A DNA stretch of 64,000 nucleotides from VYFG01 sp965204165 (GTDB lineage Bacteria; Pseudomonadota; Gammaproteobacteria; Arenicellales; Poriferihabitantaceae), in assembly GCA_965204165.1 (NCBI GenBank), contig OZ241969.1, positions 4,836,001 through 4,900,000 of the forward strand, written 5' to 3'. The notes beneath the pieces were generated by a model. The model saw only the letters and a list, made by a program, of their open reading frames with translations, had not been told where the DNA came from and made no database searches. The position numbers were made by a program, and so were the translations under genes. Each line of letters starts with the position of its first letter. Within the stretch, counting starts at the first letter, position 1. Of the stretch, positions 1-8,886 are shown piece after piece.

Positions 1-2509
1 GTTCTAGTCGCTGGTGTTCGCTTTCTTCTTTCCATTTCAGTTCTTCTTCTTGCAACTCCCGTACTTGTTCGGATATGGTCGGATTGAGCAAATCATTCAG
101 GTGCGCCTCAAGCGCAGTGTCACCCTTCACAGCAGTTCGTAATTGACCAAGCCAATCGGCTGGACGCTCGGCACACGCGAATATATCAAACGCAAGTGAG
201 AGTGAAATTAGCCGGTCATCTTCCAGCTTACACGTTTTCACCCAACCAAGAACACGCGGAAAACTGTCCGGTCCAAAAGACCAGTAGTGATCGGGCCATC
301 TGATCTGGAAATAGTGGATCAACCGCTTTTCGTACCCTTCGGGGCAGGCCCGCCTTATCTCCACCCTTCGCCAGAACAATGCATCGTTCAGTTCCGGCCA
401 TGCCGGAACCAGTTCTCCCAATTTATCCTTGTAATCGTCGAAATGCCCACCAATCGATTTGCGTATAGCAGGAGAGTTGAGCAGGATTTCGAGGGCGCTG
501 TCCTGCATGGCCGCATCGGCATTCTCTGAAACCAGTCGCTCGACAGCATGGATCGCTGGGCTTAATAGCCATGAGAACTCTTTCGAGATACGACAAGAGT
601 GACGTTCGATATGGGGTTGGCGATCGAGGATTTCCTGCAAGCCGTCCACAAGATTGGACAGTGGTTTGGAGGAATCCAGGGTTGAGATCGGCAGGCGGTC
701 AATATATCCATGCAGCGCATGTCGCAGTCCAGTCACCTCGAAACGGTTCATGGGAGGCAGTTTCTCAATGGCTGCCAGTAAGTGGGCAACACCTTGCTGG
801 TCGGGGGAAGCCCATTGAAGGAGTTCGGCAAGCAGCTTTCGGGGAATTTCAGCCTGATCTGTCAACAAGGCGTGCCATAGTGAACACCTTTGTGCGTCGG
901 AGCCGCAACTCATGACGGCGCGCACAGCGGCCATCCGTGCATAGATATCCCGTTCCGGGTCAATGGCTATGGTGAATAACGGTGGCACGCATTGTTGCAT
1001 CTTTCCTTGCCAGACCAACCTGCCCAGAAAAAAGATGGCGTCGTCGTTTGCACCATACATTTCGATCAAAGAGATAGTTTGATCGGTCAGGTCGGGTTGT
1101 GCGATCCGGGTAATCGCGCTGTTGTCCTGCGCGGAGCTGTTCTTGTCCTTTTCAACAATATCGAAAACGATACCGCTGAGAATGTTTTTTCGTTTCGATA
1201 ATGGCAGTTGTGCCGGATCGCCTCCTTCTACAGCGATTTCAGGATGTATAGCCAGCGCATGCTCGCGAATTTTTTCGTCCTTCAGGATCAGCCAGGGCAG
1301 TATGGGTCGCAAGCGAGGGGAAACGATGGTCTCTCCGTATTGCTCGCGGAAGATGAGCGCTTCGATTGCGTGTCTTGCAGTGCCCTTCTCCAATAGCTTG
1401 ATGAACCATTCAGCGGCCAGAATTTCACGAATCTCTCGGTGCCGGAACCGTACTGATCCGTAGATCACGTCGTTGAATATGGCTCTTTCGAGTAGAGTCC
1501 GGATGTCGCGCGGCTCCCAACCCGACAGGACCGCATCTGCCTTGATTCCCGTTCGCTCGTGCATTTCGTCCGGAACCTGGATGCCGGGCTCGTCGCAAAG
1601 GATGACCGCTGCCGCAAGCATTCTTGCTCCATCGCGTGCCTTATCTGGGTTCAATGGCCGCCGGTCTTCATTATCCGGATGCGGTTCATTGAGCCTCAGT
1701 TCAATATTGTGTTCCAGTAGTTCACTCCGATCGCCTAGGACACAGTCGATTTTCCACTTGTGGAGAATCCCCTCCAAATCGAAAGGCCGCTCTGCCAGAG
1801 ACATGACGTTTGATCGTTTTAGTTCCTCAATCAGGTCATCGATTTTTGGTACTGACCGATGTTCGGCAAAGCACTGGATATCGTTTTCAACCAGCGGATT
1901 CAGCTGGAATATCTCCAGTTCACTTTCGGATGATTCGTATAATTCGCCAGGTTCCGAATGCCGATCAGTCGTTTTCACTTGTGGTTTCTTGAAGGGCAGA
2001 TAACGCTCGATCAGCTCACGGTCTGACTTTGGGCGCCAGGCATAGGGGCGGCTTGAAATGCAGATATGGGCACGTTGTTGCGCCGGTTTGATGGCGTTTC
2101 CAAATCGGCGAATTGCCTTTTCGAAATCTCTTGGGTCGGAGAGCCGGGCTTCATCGACGGAATCGAGAAAAAACCAGGCTTCGTTCCGGGATGAGAGCCA
2201 TTGCTCGAACCCTTCCGTATCCCCGACTTCGAAAGCTTGTTTGAAATCACCGTCGATATCTTCGATGCGAATGAAAAACGCGGGGCGCCCCTCATCCCTG
2301 ATAAATTTCGCACGCTCGTTCATTTCGTGGGTCTTGCCTGCCCCGGCCTCTGCCAGAATAACAGTGCGATGCCGCCTGTCTATTTCAGACCAGCACCTGC
2401 TATTCTGATATCCGAGAATCTCAGAAATTTGCTGTTCGTCCGTGTCGTGTTTCGATCGGGGAATCGGGGAGAAGCGACGTTCAAGCGGAACGTGATTGGT
2501 GGAGTTCAT
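1..2509 (-). CDS. NACHT/STAND-like P-loop NTPase, N-terminal 836 residues (runs off left edge)
   Basis: An uninterrupted minus-strand frame starts at the ATG at 2509 (MNSTNHVPLERR) and leaves the window without a stop. A Walker A motif (EAGAGKT, about residues 54-60) and a Walker B-like motif (WFFLDSVDE, about 112-120) lie close to the N-terminus, with the spacing and DSxDE style of NACHT-type STAND ATPases. After the ATPase core comes a long helical region without recognisable catalytic motifs, ending in glutamate-rich sequence at the window edge. Such large ATPases act as sensors or oligomerising switches and many are anti-phage proteins, but no effector domain precedes the ATPase here and the C-terminus is not visible, so a defence role is inference. 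It is divergently oriented from the secreted protein at 2735. The frame was translated by hand. Confidence 0.8.
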   Translation of the reverse strand, partial: MNSTNHVPLERRFSPIPRSKHDTDEQQISEILGYQNSRCWSEIDRRHRTVILAEAGAGKTHEMNERAKFIRDEGRPAFFIRIEDIDGDFKQAFEVGDTEGFEQWLSSRNEAWFFLDSVDEARLSDPRDFEKAIRRFGNAIKPAQQRAHICISSRPYAWRPKSDRELIERYLPFKKPQVKTTDRHSEPGELYESSESELEIFQLNPLVENDIQCFAEHRSVPKIDDLIEELKRSNVMSLAERPFDLEGILHKWKIDCVLGDRSELLEHNIELRLNEPHPDNEDRRPLNPDKARDGARMLAAAVILCDEPGIQVPDEMHERTGIKADAVLSGWEPRDIRTLLERAIFNDVIYGSVRFRHREIREILAAEWFIKLLEKGTARHAIEALIFREQYGETIVSPRLRPILPWLILKDEKIREHALAIHPEIAVEGGDPAQLPLSKRKNILSGIVFDIVEKDKNSSAQDNSAITRIAQPDLTDQTISLIEMYGANDDAIFFLGRLVWQGKMQQCVPPLFTIAIDPERDIYARMAAVRAVMSCGSDAQRCSLWHALLTDQAEIPRKLLAELLQWASPDQQGVAHLLAAIEKLPPMNRFEVTGLRHALHGYIDRLPISTLDSSKPLSNLVDGLQEILDRQPHIERHSCRISKEFSWLLSPAIHAVERLVSENADAAMQDSALEILLNSPAIRKSIGGHFDDYKDKLGELVPAWPELNDALFWRRVEIRRACPEGYEKRLIHYFQIRWPDHYWSFGPDSFPRVLGWVKTCKLEDDRLISLSLAFDIFACAERPADWLGQLRTAVKGDTALEAHLNDLLNPTISEQVRELQEEELKWKEESEHQRLE

Positions 2510-2734
2510 GCTGATCCCAAATGAATGTCTGAAAATTTGAGTATAAATTCTGGCATGGTAGCCCGTCTGCGTAGCCGATGAAGACACCGCTGAGGTTGAT
2601 GATCCAGAGACGGAATAGCACGCCCCAACTGAAACCAAGAGCGGGGCATTTCAACCCCGCCCCCGGGCCATGATGTTGGCGCGGGATGGGCCAATTATGG
2701 GATATCATCGGCCAGTCATACCAATTGAAAACCC

Positions 2735-3391
2735 ATGAAAACATCGACAAAAGGCGCCCTGGTTGCTGCCCTGATGGCTGTTTTCCCGGTTACCGCATTT
2801 GCCCTGGACGTTCGGATGGAATGCCGAAGCGCATGGCTCGGCTCTCCCGAACATATCGCTTCCATGTCAAAATCCGCATCCGAACAGGCAATTGCGAAGC
2901 ATGATGCCATAGAGAAATGCGTCCGGGAAATGACGGCACACATGGAGAGAGGGAATACGGACCCGACACAAGCCTTGCAGCAGACACCATCCGGATCGCT
3001 GGCTGCGCCCGAAGATGGCATATCCGAGCCGGTGGCGGATGCGGATCCCCGGCTTCATGACCAGTCCTGGATCGATGAATGGGAAAAACGCTGGCTGTGC
3101 GATGGCCTGACGCTCTACAAGTCAGGAGATTTCGGCAAGGTTGTACTTGATGGCATCGACGAAATACCAACCCATTTCACGATTCAGGGCCTTAGCCCAA
3201 GATGGGATTGGGATGGTGAGGATGACCGGAGTTGGGACAATGAAAGCGTGTATCGTTATGCGATTGTGCTTGGGCGGGGCGGCTCGACTGGCCTGCTCGA
3301 TGTGTGGACAGCGTCATTCTATGATTTCAAGATGGCCGACGAAGACGGTTTCGCCGAACCGAGCATGACTTTCATTGGTTGTCACGATTAG
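2735..3391 (+). CDS. Secreted hypothetical protein (218 aa)
   Basis: Starts MKTSTKGALVAALMAVFPV, a clear Sec signal peptide with likely cleavage after about residue 23 (TAFA), so the product is probably periplasmic or exported. The mature part is acidic and rich in Trp and Asp, with a few cysteines (for example MECRS near the new N-terminus, RWLCDG in the middle, and FIGCHD at the end) that could form disulfides. I do not recognise a family. It is transcribed away from the NTPase gene, with about 225 bp between the two starts that must hold both promoters. No ribosome binding site stands out before the ATG. Coding status rests on the signal peptide and a long protein-like frame. Confidence 0.7.
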   Translation: MKTSTKGALVAALMAVFPVTAFALDVRMECRSAWLGSPEHIASMSKSASEQAIAKHDAIEKCVREMTAHMERGNTDPTQALQQTPSGSLAAPEDGISEPVADADPRLHDQSWIDEWEKRWLCDGLTLYKSGDFGKVVLDGIDEIPTHFTIQGLSPRWDWDGEDDRSWDNESVYRYAIVLGRGGSTGLLDVWTASFYDFKMADEDGFAEPSMTFIGCHD

Positions 3392-3620
3392 GTGGCCGAC
3401 GGCGTTGTTGAATTTTGGCGATGACTGATCCGGCAATTGGCTATTTTCCCTGGATAGGATGCGGACACAATTGACCGACCGGGAACCCCGGGTAATCCTG
3501 GCAGTATTCGATGCGGCTGCTTTCGTAACGACAGTCCTGGAGGAGAAGTAATCCGGCTTGCTGGCGCATAGCGTTGCCTCGTTCGCAGGTTATCCTTTGC
3601 GAACTGCCGTCATCGAAGCT

Positions 3621-4579
3621 CTACGTCACGGGGGTGGGCCTGGTATCGTCCCGATGCCCCCCGACCAGCGAGGAAACGGCCAGCAGGGCTCCGAGGCTGT
3701 AGACCAGCAGGCCCGCCAGGGTGAACCCGGAAAACGCGACCCTGCCCTCGATCAGCTGCAGGCAGAAGACCACGAGGGGGCCGAGCGCCGTGATTGTGCT
3801 GAGCAGCAGGACGCCCACGCCCGAGACGGCCTTCTGCATCGCGTAGAGCGGAAAAGCCATGATCGCGAACCCAATGAGTATGGCGGTTGCCACCTCCCCC
3901 GCATCGACCGGCCCCTTGTAATCGAGTTGCAGGTACCAGCCTGCGGCTGCGAGGAGAATGTAGACCGGGAACCGGAATGCGAAAACCGTTGACGGCCCAA
4001 GGCTGCTGGTGTCCAGTGTCCTGCAATGAACAAGCATCAGTGCGAACGCGCTACCGGAGAGGACCGAACAAGCAAGGCCGGACAATGCCGTGGCATGGGT
4101 GGAGCCGCGAACGAACCCGGAGAAGCCGAACAGCGTGGCGCCTGCGAGAACGACAATTCCGAGCACGACGAGGCAAAACCCGACCTTTTCCCGCATGCTT
4201 TTCAGGTCTGCAGGCTCCCCGATCCCCAGGCGGGCGAACACGATCGCGGAGACGGGCATGGCCGCCGCCGACACCGTGAAGGCCACGGCGGGCTCGATCA
4301 GCTGGATTGCGAACAGGTACAGGACCCATCTCGCCGCGGTCGAGCAGTTGCAGGCGAAGAGGCCCTTGAGGTTCCATTTGCACAGCCCGAACTGGCCGGG
4401 TCGAACACCCGGATGCCCAGTGAACGGACAAGGGTCGTGATCCCGAAGACCCAGAATCCCAGGAAAAACGAATCCATCTTCTGCAGTACGGCGCCGAAAA
4501 ACACCGACTGGGCCGATTCGAGCCGGATGAAGACGGCGCTCCACGCCAGCCTGGCCAGCAATGGCATGCTGGTTCCCAT
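3621..4579 (-). pseudogene. EamA/DMT-family transporter, frameshifted
   Basis: Two overlapping minus-strand frames together make one drug/metabolite-transporter-type membrane protein. The N-terminal part starts at the ATG at 4579 (MGTSMPLLARLAWSAVF) and runs to about 4395. The rest continues in the other frame from about 4395 (QFGLCKWNLKGLFACN) to the stop at 3621, with about eight hydrophobic helices including LVVLGIVVLAGATLFGF and GVGVLLLSTITALGPLVVF. DMT proteins usually have ten helices and about 300 residues, which the two frames together match. One indel near 4390-4400 explains the break. It may be a true pseudogene or a sequencing error; the frame shown by the C-terminal half is otherwise open. 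The substrate cannot be told. Confidence 0.65.
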
Positions 4580-4784
4580 CAGTCGGCCTCAAGGTGAAAC
4601 ACGATGGTTTGCCATGGTGAAGGCGTGCGGAGCTTCACTGCGACAGGAGTCATATTCGAATGTACCGGGATTCCGGGGCATGCGGCCCCGGACCGAAATC
4701 GCAGATCATGAACCTCCGGTGCAGACGCTACGCCTGCCGTTTCCTGCCCCGAAGACCCGTCGTCATTGCCACGGAGACGTCTGC

Positions 4785-5111
4785 TCAGTCACTGTTGCCG
4801 GCGCCGGACTCGGTGCCGGGCTCCGGCACGATGGTTGAAATCAACTTTCGGATCTCGCGGACATCCCCCTCCCTCCCAGACGAAATCAGGTCCCGTGCGA
4901 TGGCCTGGGCGGTGAAAAGGGAAGCCCTGGCGACCCGGATTTCAGCCTCGGTGCGGGGCCACTCTCCATGATCGAGGGCCTCTATGACCAGGTCGACGAT
5001 GAGCCGGTTCGGAGAAATCCCCCGGTCCCGGGCGGTCCTTTCGATGCGGTTCCACTGCTCCGGCGTGACACGGATGTTCTTCTGGATGCTCTTCCGGATA
5101 GTCTGCGACAT
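4785..5111 (-). CDS. Ribbon-helix-helix (CopG/MobC-like) DNA-binding protein
   Basis: 108 residues starting MSQTIRKSIQKNIRVTPEQW. The N-terminal strand followed by two short helices (TPEQWNRIERTARDRGIS, then NRLIVDLVIEAL) is the usual pattern of a ribbon-helix-helix fold. The C-terminal half is charged and may be a dimer or partner-binding extension. Proteins of this type serve as relaxosome accessory factors, plasmid regulators or antitoxins; no relaxase or toxin gene is adjacent, so the role stays open. A weak AAGG element precedes the start. It could be a relic of a mobilisable element. Confidence 0.6.
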   Translation of the reverse strand: MSQTIRKSIQKNIRVTPEQWNRIERTARDRGISPNRLIVDLVIEALDHGEWPRTEAEIRVARASLFTAQAIARDLISSGREGDVREIRKLISTIVPEPGTESGAGNSD

Positions 5112-5750
5112 AGATTATTTTGCCTTTCTGGATGCTGCGGCGCATCGTTCTGCTCCGAATACTACCAGCGTTACCGCCCACGGTTTCCGGTTCGAAGCCA
5201 ATTTTTGAATCACCACGCACTCAAGAGAACCCCCTGAAGAGCTGCTTGCCCGGCAGTGATCAACATGGAGCGCAGGTACCAAAACGGTATCATCGCGCAA
5301 TACGTCGCATTGCGCCGAGGGCCAAAGCGCCACCACCCTGGTGGCAGGCCAGTCCCGGGTTTCCGGAACCCGTTGTATTGGAACGTAATTTCCCGTATGC
5401 CCACGGAACACCCCGGTGCCACCATATATGACCCGCCCCGGTTTGCAAGAACAGTTGTCGATCCGGAAGGGACAGGCTGCTGCCATATATCCGACCTTCT
5501 GACGGGGATCTCTATGCCCCTGGCCCTGATGGAATGCGCGCCGGCGTGTCCTTATCAATCGGTCGACCTCTACACAGCACACCGCAAGGTGTTTCATGAA
5601 TCGGGTCTTGACGTCACTCAGGTTCTCACTCCGGCGATTTGCCTTTTCTGCCATCACGATCAACTGCTCTCAAGCAACCCTGGTGGGTAACTGCTCTACT
5701 CTAATGTCAGGTTTGATATTTGGAATCCGGAACCGGATTCCTCCAGTGGC
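5112..5750. other. Gene-free stretch beside an IS1111-type element
   Basis: About 640 bp without a convincing gene. Long frames exist on both strands but their products are rich in Cys, His and Arg and lack domain-like order. The part next to 5751 lies 3' of the IS1111-type transposase and is where the non-coding end of that element should be; the exact end was not found. Confidence 0.4.
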
Positions 5751-6830
5751 CTACCCCCAGGCAGGCACATGATTCTCCTCGTACGGCCTGCCGGATGTCA
5801 GCACCGCCCACGCGGTCCGCACCATCCGGTTCGCCAGTGCCACCGTCGCCACGTTCCTGTGACGCCGTTCCAGCAAATCCTTCAGCCATTGGCTTCGGCG
5901 ATCCGTCTTCTCCTTCCGGGAAAGCTGATTGACCATCGTCCGCGCCCCATGGACCACCAGGCAGCGCAGATACCGGTCGCCCCGTTTCGATATCCCCAGC
6001 AGACGGTCCTTGCCTCCGGTCGAACGCTGCCCCGGCACCAGGCCGAGCCAGGCCGCGCATTCCCTGCCGTTACGGAACATGCCCGGATCCCCCATGGTGG
6101 ACAGCAGCGCGGTGGCCGTCATCGGACCGATCCCGGGAATCGTCATCAGCAGCTGTGCCTGCTCGTCCGACTGGGCAATCTCCTCGATCATCCGGTCGTA
6201 TTTCTCCACCCGCCCGTCCATGTGCACCAGCTCGTCGTACAGCTCGGCCAGCACGTCCAGAAACCGGGGAGGCAGGGTGATGTCCGCCGTGCCGCCGTTC
6301 CCCAGGATCTCCGCCACCGCCGGCCGGACCTTCCAGATGCCCAGGGGAATCTCGATGCCGAATTCGGCCAGCAGGCCGCGGATCGCGTTCGTGTGGGCCG
6401 TCCGGTTGGCCACCGCCCGGGACCGAACCCGGTGGATGGCCTGCTGTGCCTGACGGTCCGCGCTCTTGATCCCCACGAAGCGCATGCTCGGGCGCTGGAC
6501 CGCCTCGCAGATCGCCGCGGCGTCCGCACGGTCGTTCTTGTTGGTCTTGACGTAAGGCTTGACGAACTGAGGAGCCATGAGCTTCGCCTCATGCCCCATG
6601 GACAGCACGTCCCGGCCCCACTGGTGGGCCCGGCCGCAGGCCTCCATGCCCACCACGCAGGGTGCCAGGTTGGCCAGGTATTCCTTCAGCTTCGCCGGCT
6701 TCAGCTTCCGGTCTACGCAGCTGCGCCCCGATGCGTCGGCGCCGTGGACATGGACCGAGTTCTTCGCCAGGTCGATGCCAATGAATGCGGGAGCGGATTT
6801 GGGTTTCATGGTATGTTTCGTCTTGGTCAT
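5751..6830 (-). CDS. IS110-family transposase, IS1111 group
   Basis: 359 residues. The N-terminal DEDD (RuvC-like) domain shows GIDLAKN with its first catalytic Asp, GMEACG with the Glu, and KNDRADAAAICEAV with the paired Asp residues. The C-terminal domain shows IPGIGPMTATAL and LGLVPGQRSTGGK, where the conserved Ser of the family sits. This motif set is that of the IS1111 group, whose enzyme works with a small guide RNA from a non-coding end of the element rather than by long inverted repeats. A GAGGA element precedes the ATG at 6830. The reading frame is intact, so the element may be active. Confidence 0.92.
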   Translation of the reverse strand: MTKTKHTMKPKSAPAFIGIDLAKNSVHVHGADASGRSCVDRKLKPAKLKEYLANLAPCVVGMEACGRAHQWGRDVLSMGHEAKLMAPQFVKPYVKTNKNDRADAAAICEAVQRPSMRFVGIKSADRQAQQAIHRVRSRAVANRTAHTNAIRGLLAEFGIEIPLGIWKVRPAVAEILGNGGTADITLPPRFLDVLAELYDELVHMDGRVEKYDRMIEEIAQSDEQAQLLMTIPGIGPMTATALLSTMGDPGMFRNGRECAAWLGLVPGQRSTGGKDRLLGISKRGDRYLRCLVVHGARTMVNQLSRKEKTDRRSQWLKDLLERRHRNVATVALANRMVRTAWAVLTSGRPYEENHVPAWG

Positions 6831-7686
6831 GGTTCATTCCTCGAGTGTGTGAATGATGTAATGGTCATTGTGGCTCCCAGAAGCCGTATCCGACAGGGAT
6901 GGACCATGGCCCTTTCCTCTGCCGGATCGCCCGGCCCCCGGCGCCACAATGCAACGGAGTGCTCACTGTAGCGGGTTTCAGGATAGAGGGGAAACCGCTC
7001 CTGGCAGGATGTCCCCGGATCACCGCCTTGCTTGCAGACCAACGACCTGACGGGCTGCACTGTCCCGGCATCGCGCGCCTCCGCGATCCGGCTGCATTCC
7101 GTTCCGCGGTCCCGCCTGACAGGCGTGTGCGGGATGTCGATGGTGTTGCTGGGTGGCTCATCGCTGATCGGAGTTGGTTGCAGTTTGCTACCCCCCGAGG
7201 GTGAGGCGGGTCATACCATTAATCGGGGACAAGTGTTTCCGGCAGCAGCCAGTCGTCCTTTGGCGGAGGAATCGCATGGGAGTGCCAGTCAAGCGCACGC
7301 TTGCATAGGAGGGTATCCAGGATGCGTCGGGTGTGACGCGCACACGCCGTAGGGCGTAAGTATGCACGCCAGATCGAGCGATCCCGTCTCCGGCATATTC
7401 CCGTGCAGAAACAACGGCTTAGCCAGAGCGGCGTCTGAGCGACGCTGTTCACCGCGCTTGTGATGGAACGGTTCCGGACCCGGTGCGCGGGGACAGGTGG
7501 TCATTATAGGAAGCAGTTCAGCGCATTGCAAGCGGCTTTTTCGCGCTGTTGGCGAAGGTCTTTCAGACGTCTTTCCAGGCTCGGTTCCGGAGGGGAGGTT
7601 CGCTGCCGGAGTCCATCGGAGCCGCTCCCGCCGGATGCCCCGCATTCGGGGCGCGCCGGCGGCGACGAACGGTCGGCGGCCGTGTC
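6831..7686. other. Gene-free stretch between IS1111-type transposase and integrase
   Basis: About 850 bp with no convincing gene. It holds the 5' flank of the IS1111-type transposase and, at about 7324-7450, a sequence that recurs in degenerate form at about 10272-10395 on the far side of the integrase pair (shared blocks GCGTCGGGTGTGA, a short ACGCC/GGCGT stem, AGATCGAG and GGCGTYTGAGCG). A second shared block, ATAGGAAGCAGT, occurs at about 7505 and 10132. Confidence 0.4.
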
Positions 7687-8886
7687 TCATTCCGTCCGGG
7701 TCCGGCGACCGCCGGCCATGGCGCCGGCGATGATGCCGCCGATCCGTTCGGCCGCCGCGGCGAGATGGCCGTCGGCGAGGTGGGTGTAGGCTTCCGTCGT
7801 GCGATGGCTCCGGTGGCCGAGCAGCCTGCCGACCTGTGGCAGGTTCTCGCCGGACATCACGGCCTGGCTGGCGACGGTGTGGCGGAGGTCGTGGAGCCGC
7901 AGGGTGCCGAGCCGGGCGTCGGTGCGGACGGCATGCCAGCAGGAAGCCAGGCTGTGCTGACCGCGGCCTTCGGCGTAGCGGGGGAAGAGGAACGCGTCGG
8001 GATCGCGCGTTCGGGGAGAGCCGGTCGTGTCGATCGGGCCGGCGATGGCGGCGACGAGGTCGCGGGCCGCGGCGCCGAGGGGCACCGTGCGCGGTCCGGT
8101 CTTGGCGTCGGTCAGCCGGATGGCGTCGTCGCCGATGTCGCGCCAGCGGCGGTCGAGCACCTCGCTGCGGCGGCAGCCGGTCAGCGCAATGAGGCGGATC
8201 GCGGCGACGGCCTCGGGCCACCCGGCCTCGCGCCCGTCGAGGGCGCGGCCTAGTCGTTCGAGCTCGCCGGCGTCGAGGCAGCGGGCGACGTTGCGGCGCG
8301 GGTTCTTCGCGATGCCGAGGCAGGGGTTGGTCCCGGGCGGGCGCCAGCCCCATTCCTCGGCGCGGAACATCATCGTGCGGAGAATCTCGAAGGCGCGGTT
8401 GGCGGCGCCGGGGCGTTCGGTGCTGGCGGCGTCGAACCAGGCGGCGACGTCCTCGGGGCCGATGCGGTCGACCGGCGTCCTGCCGAAGGCGGGCAGGAGC
8501 CGCGCCTTGAGGTAGGTGCGGACGGTCCTGCGGCCCGAGGGCTTCAGGTTCGGGGCGCAGCGCCGCAGGTACTCCCCGGCGAAGGCGGAGAAGTCCGGGA
8601 CGCGCCGCGCCCTGCGACGCTCCTCGGCGGGGTCCCCGCCGGCGTCGATGCGCGCGCGGAGGTCGCGGGCGCGGCGCCTGGCCTCGGCGAGTTCGACCTC
8701 GCCGTGGCGGGCGATGACGAACCGCCGCGTGCGGCCCCCGATGCGGGCCTGGAGGACGTACACCTTGCGCCCGGAGGGATGGACGCGCAGCCCGAAGCCG
8801 GGCTGCCCGCGGTCGAACAGGATGGTCTCCCGGGGACCGGCGGCGCAGTCCCGGGCCAGCCGGGGGGTGAGGTCAACCCTGGGCAT
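7687..8886 (-). CDS. Tyrosine recombinase/integrase (second of tandem pair)
   Basis: 399 residues from the ATG at 8886 (MPRVDLTPRLARD). It has an N-terminal DUF4102-like arm-binding region (GFGLRVHPSGRKVYVL), a core-binding domain and a C-terminal catalytic domain with TGCRRSEVL (Arg), DAKTGPR (Lys), HDLRHT (His, Arg), LLGHRS (His) and the nucleophile in TTEAYTHL. Its start overlaps the end of the upstream integrase by 14 bp, which implies translational coupling. This start is preferred because longer versions only add sequence read inside the upstream gene. It likely catalyses integration and excision of the surrounding element. All catalytic residues are present. Confidence 0.9.
   Translation of the reverse strand: MPRVDLTPRLARDCAAGPRETILFDRGQPGFGLRVHPSGRKVYVLQARIGGRTRRFVIARHGEVELAEARRRARDLRARIDAGGDPAEERRRARRVPDFSAFAGEYLRRCAPNLKPSGRRTVRTYLKARLLPAFGRTPVDRIGPEDVAAWFDAASTERPGAANRAFEILRTMMFRAEEWGWRPPGTNPCLGIAKNPRRNVARCLDAGELERLGRALDGREAGWPEAVAAIRLIALTGCRRSEVLDRRWRDIGDDAIRLTDAKTGPRTVPLGAAARDLVAAIAGPIDTTGSPRTRDPDAFLFPRYAEGRGQHSLASCWHAVRTDARLGTLRLHDLRHTVASQAVMSGENLPQVGRLLGHRSHRTTEAYTHLADGHLAAAAERIGGIIAGAMAGGRRTRTE

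Noticed and set aside
5115..5663. 182-codon minus-strand frame ending 4 bp before the RHH gene
   Set aside because: Product is rich in Cys and Arg with no ordered hydrophobic pattern, no ribosome binding site and no recognised motif.
7289..8353. 354-codon minus-strand frame overlapping the integrase
   Set aside because: Arg/Pro-rich out-of-frame shadow of the integrase gene, which has all catalytic motifs in the other frame.
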